Assembly: GCA_963969395.1 (NCBI GenBank)
Contig: OZ017804.1
Span: 15,500,001-15,564,000 of the forward strand
Direction of reading: 5' to 3'
Length of the DNA: 64,000 bases
Source: Pseudoscleropodium purum
Lineage: Eukaryota; Streptophyta; Bryopsida; Hypnales; Brachytheciaceae
A model generated the notes under the pieces. It saw only the letters and a program-made list of their open reading frames with translations, had not been told where the DNA came from and ran no database searches. Made by a program: the position numbers and the translations under genes. Positions 62,439 to 64,000 of this stretch are shown piece after piece. The number at the start of each line of letters is the position of its first letter. Positions within the stretch are counted from its first letter, which is position 1.

Positions 62439-63340
62439 CTTGGGAGGTGACCTCCTGAAGCCTCAATCCTTTACACACAAGGCCACCTCCTCACACACCT
62501 CCGCTGCGCTCAATTCAATACTCTACACTCCTGGAAAACAAAAAAACAAAAACGTTGAAAAAAATTATAAAAACTTTCAAAAACCTCTATTGACCAAGAC
62601 ACACACCACGACAAGCAATCAACTGAATCGGTGAATATATTGGAAGCTCAAGGGACACCATTCCCTGCAATGTACATTTTCTACACAGTACATACACCGC
62701 GTTGGTCTCTTGAGCAACACTCCAACCCTGCCTTAGATTCCGTTACACTATCTTTTTAATTCATTGAGGTTTACTTAGAGGTTAAAAGAGAAACCTCCGA
62801 AAAGAAAGAACCCGTCATCAAAATCATAACCCTAAATTCGGAACACCATCGCAACCGACACTTTACCGACAGCCTTGCGATTGACCAATAAAAGAGTTAA
62901 TCAATCAACCAAACTGATGAAGCTTCCAAAAAGAATACCAAAAACATCACAAACCTAAGGTAGAGCCTCGTTTGCAGAAGTTAGGAACTCTATCACTTCC
63001 CCAGAAACGCTCCAACAAACCTAAACAATCATAATGATCTAACCTGTTCGAAACTCTGGCGCCACGATACCAAAAAAGCACTCCTTCTCCTTCTGCTCTT
63101 CCTCCTGCTTCCTCCTCCTCCTCTTCCTATCCCACTTCTTCTCCTCTTCTTTGCCACCGCCTCTGCTCCCAAGTTCAAACCAAAGCTCCAAAAGTTACCT
63201 CCATGGACGAAAACGCGGCATCTCCGTCCAAGGCAACTCTGCAAGTTTGAATGACCGCACAAATTGGGCTTCAAACGGGTCTTGTGATGAGCAGCCTATT
63301 GCTGCTCTCCTCACAATTCCGCCCTTTGGTACCTAACGGG
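62439..63340. promoter_or_regulatory. Probable leader and promoter region of the VPS2B-like gene
   Basis: Upstream of the minus-strand ATG. At 63075-63175 the plus strand is rich in CTTCTCCTC-type pyrimidine repeats (purine-rich on the gene strand), commonly seen in plant 5' UTRs or core promoters. No TATA element is assigned. Confidence 0.4.
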
Positions 63341-63361
63341 TTTATTTCTTAACAACAACAA

Positions 63362-63725
63362 GGGTGCCCTGTGCCGTTGGCACAGTCAATATAGAAGTAA
63401 AAGTCATTTTCTAATTTGTTTGTTCATAAAAATTTCGAAATTTAATATCTTTCATACTATAGGTCAAAATAACAAAACAAAGCCCGTGTACACCTCCTCA
63501 TAGAGAGCTTTCTAACAATATAAAAAAAAAACACTAACTTAAGGTATGATCTAGTGTGTCCCATGCTGTTGCCATGGTCAAATTAAAAATAAAAGTATTT
63601 TTTTATTTTTTTAAATAAAAAACAACTTTAAAACCCCATAACTTTCACACAAGTCAAAATGCCACGAAACAAAGCCCGTGCACCCCTCTTCACCAAGAAC
63701 TTTTCAACAATACAAAGAACGCAAC
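63362..63725. repeat. Diverged tandem repeat, two units, period about 190 bp
   Basis: GTGCCCTGTGCCGTTGGCAC near 63364 recurs as GTGTCCCATGCTGTTGCCATG near 63557, and AACAAAGCCCGTGTACACCTC near 63475 as AACAAAGCCCGTGCACCCCTC near 63667, each followed by a TTTCTAACAATA/TTTTCAACAATA block. Confidence 0.75.
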
Positions 63726-63762
63726 CTAGGGATTCATGGTTCACAAGATGTCAATGTAACAA

Positions 63763-63800
63763 TCAAAACAAAACAAACAAACAAACAAACAAACAAACAA
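63763..63800 (+). repeat. CAAA-type tetranucleotide microsatellite
   Basis: About eight perfect ACAA units in a row, preceded by imperfect CAAAA units. Confidence 0.95.
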
Positions 63801-64000
63801 CCTAGCTTAAAGGTATGTGGATGTATATAGTAGGTACATGAAGTTGGAATTGGAATTTGGATGGTAATACGACTAATTTGTATTAACTTTGGATAGTGTT
63901 TGGCATTCAAGCAATTTTTCAAGTATAAATTCTAGTTATTTTTACTATTTTTTATTCCAAACACAAATTTTATAGATTTTTTTACCAAAGGACTACTAAT

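Overview
This window is nuclear DNA of a land plant. The evidence is spliced genes with GT-AG introns, telo-box promoter motifs, an L1-type LINE with plant-style domains, a CACTA transposon and several MITE families. A non-flowering plant, perhaps a moss, is a low-confidence guess: AT-rich spacers surround fairly GC-rich exons, and the kinase pair is one I do not recognise from flowering plants. All exon structures were read by eye from reading frame, splice signals and family conservation, without transcript data.

Layout. 0.1-1.7 kb (minus strand): a complete three-exon INO80-complex subunit gene of the IES6/INO80C type. 4.5-7.5 kb (minus): a five-exon RIN13-like gene with a conserved Cys/His core and a long repetitive proline-rich tail. 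10.0-12.0 kb (plus): a two-exon P-class PPR protein, probably plastid-targeted. 13.5-14.2 kb (plus): a small single-exon protein resembling the RPW8/CC_R four-helix immune domain. About 14.3-37 kb is repeat-rich, with a decayed L1-like LINE (about 22.1-30.1 kb), a 1,179-bp CACTA element inserted in it with a 3-bp TAC target duplication, several MITEs and a 200-N assembly gap.

The most notable region is 36.9-58.8 kb. A segment of about 7 kb is present twice in direct orientation, about 15 kb apart. Each copy holds an intact seven-exon gene (884 and 921 aa) in which an unrecognised, possibly LRR-like N-terminal region of about 480-500 residues is joined through a Ser/Gly/Gln-rich linker to a non-RD RLK/Pelle-type kinase. 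Neither protein shows a signal peptide or transmembrane segment. The kinase exons are much more alike between copies than the N-terminal exons, the pattern expected of a receptor whose sensing part diverges. I infer an immune-type cytoplasmic kinase. The copies are separated by about 8 kb of AT-rich, transposon-rich DNA.

58.9-62.4 kb (minus) holds a complete 11-exon ESCRT-III gene, VPS2B/CHMP2-like (213 aa), convergent with the second kinase gene. The end of the window carries a diverged tandem repeat and a CAAA-type microsatellite. INO80, VPS2 and PPR are housekeeping functions; the RPW8-like gene and the kinase pair are the likely defence-related content.
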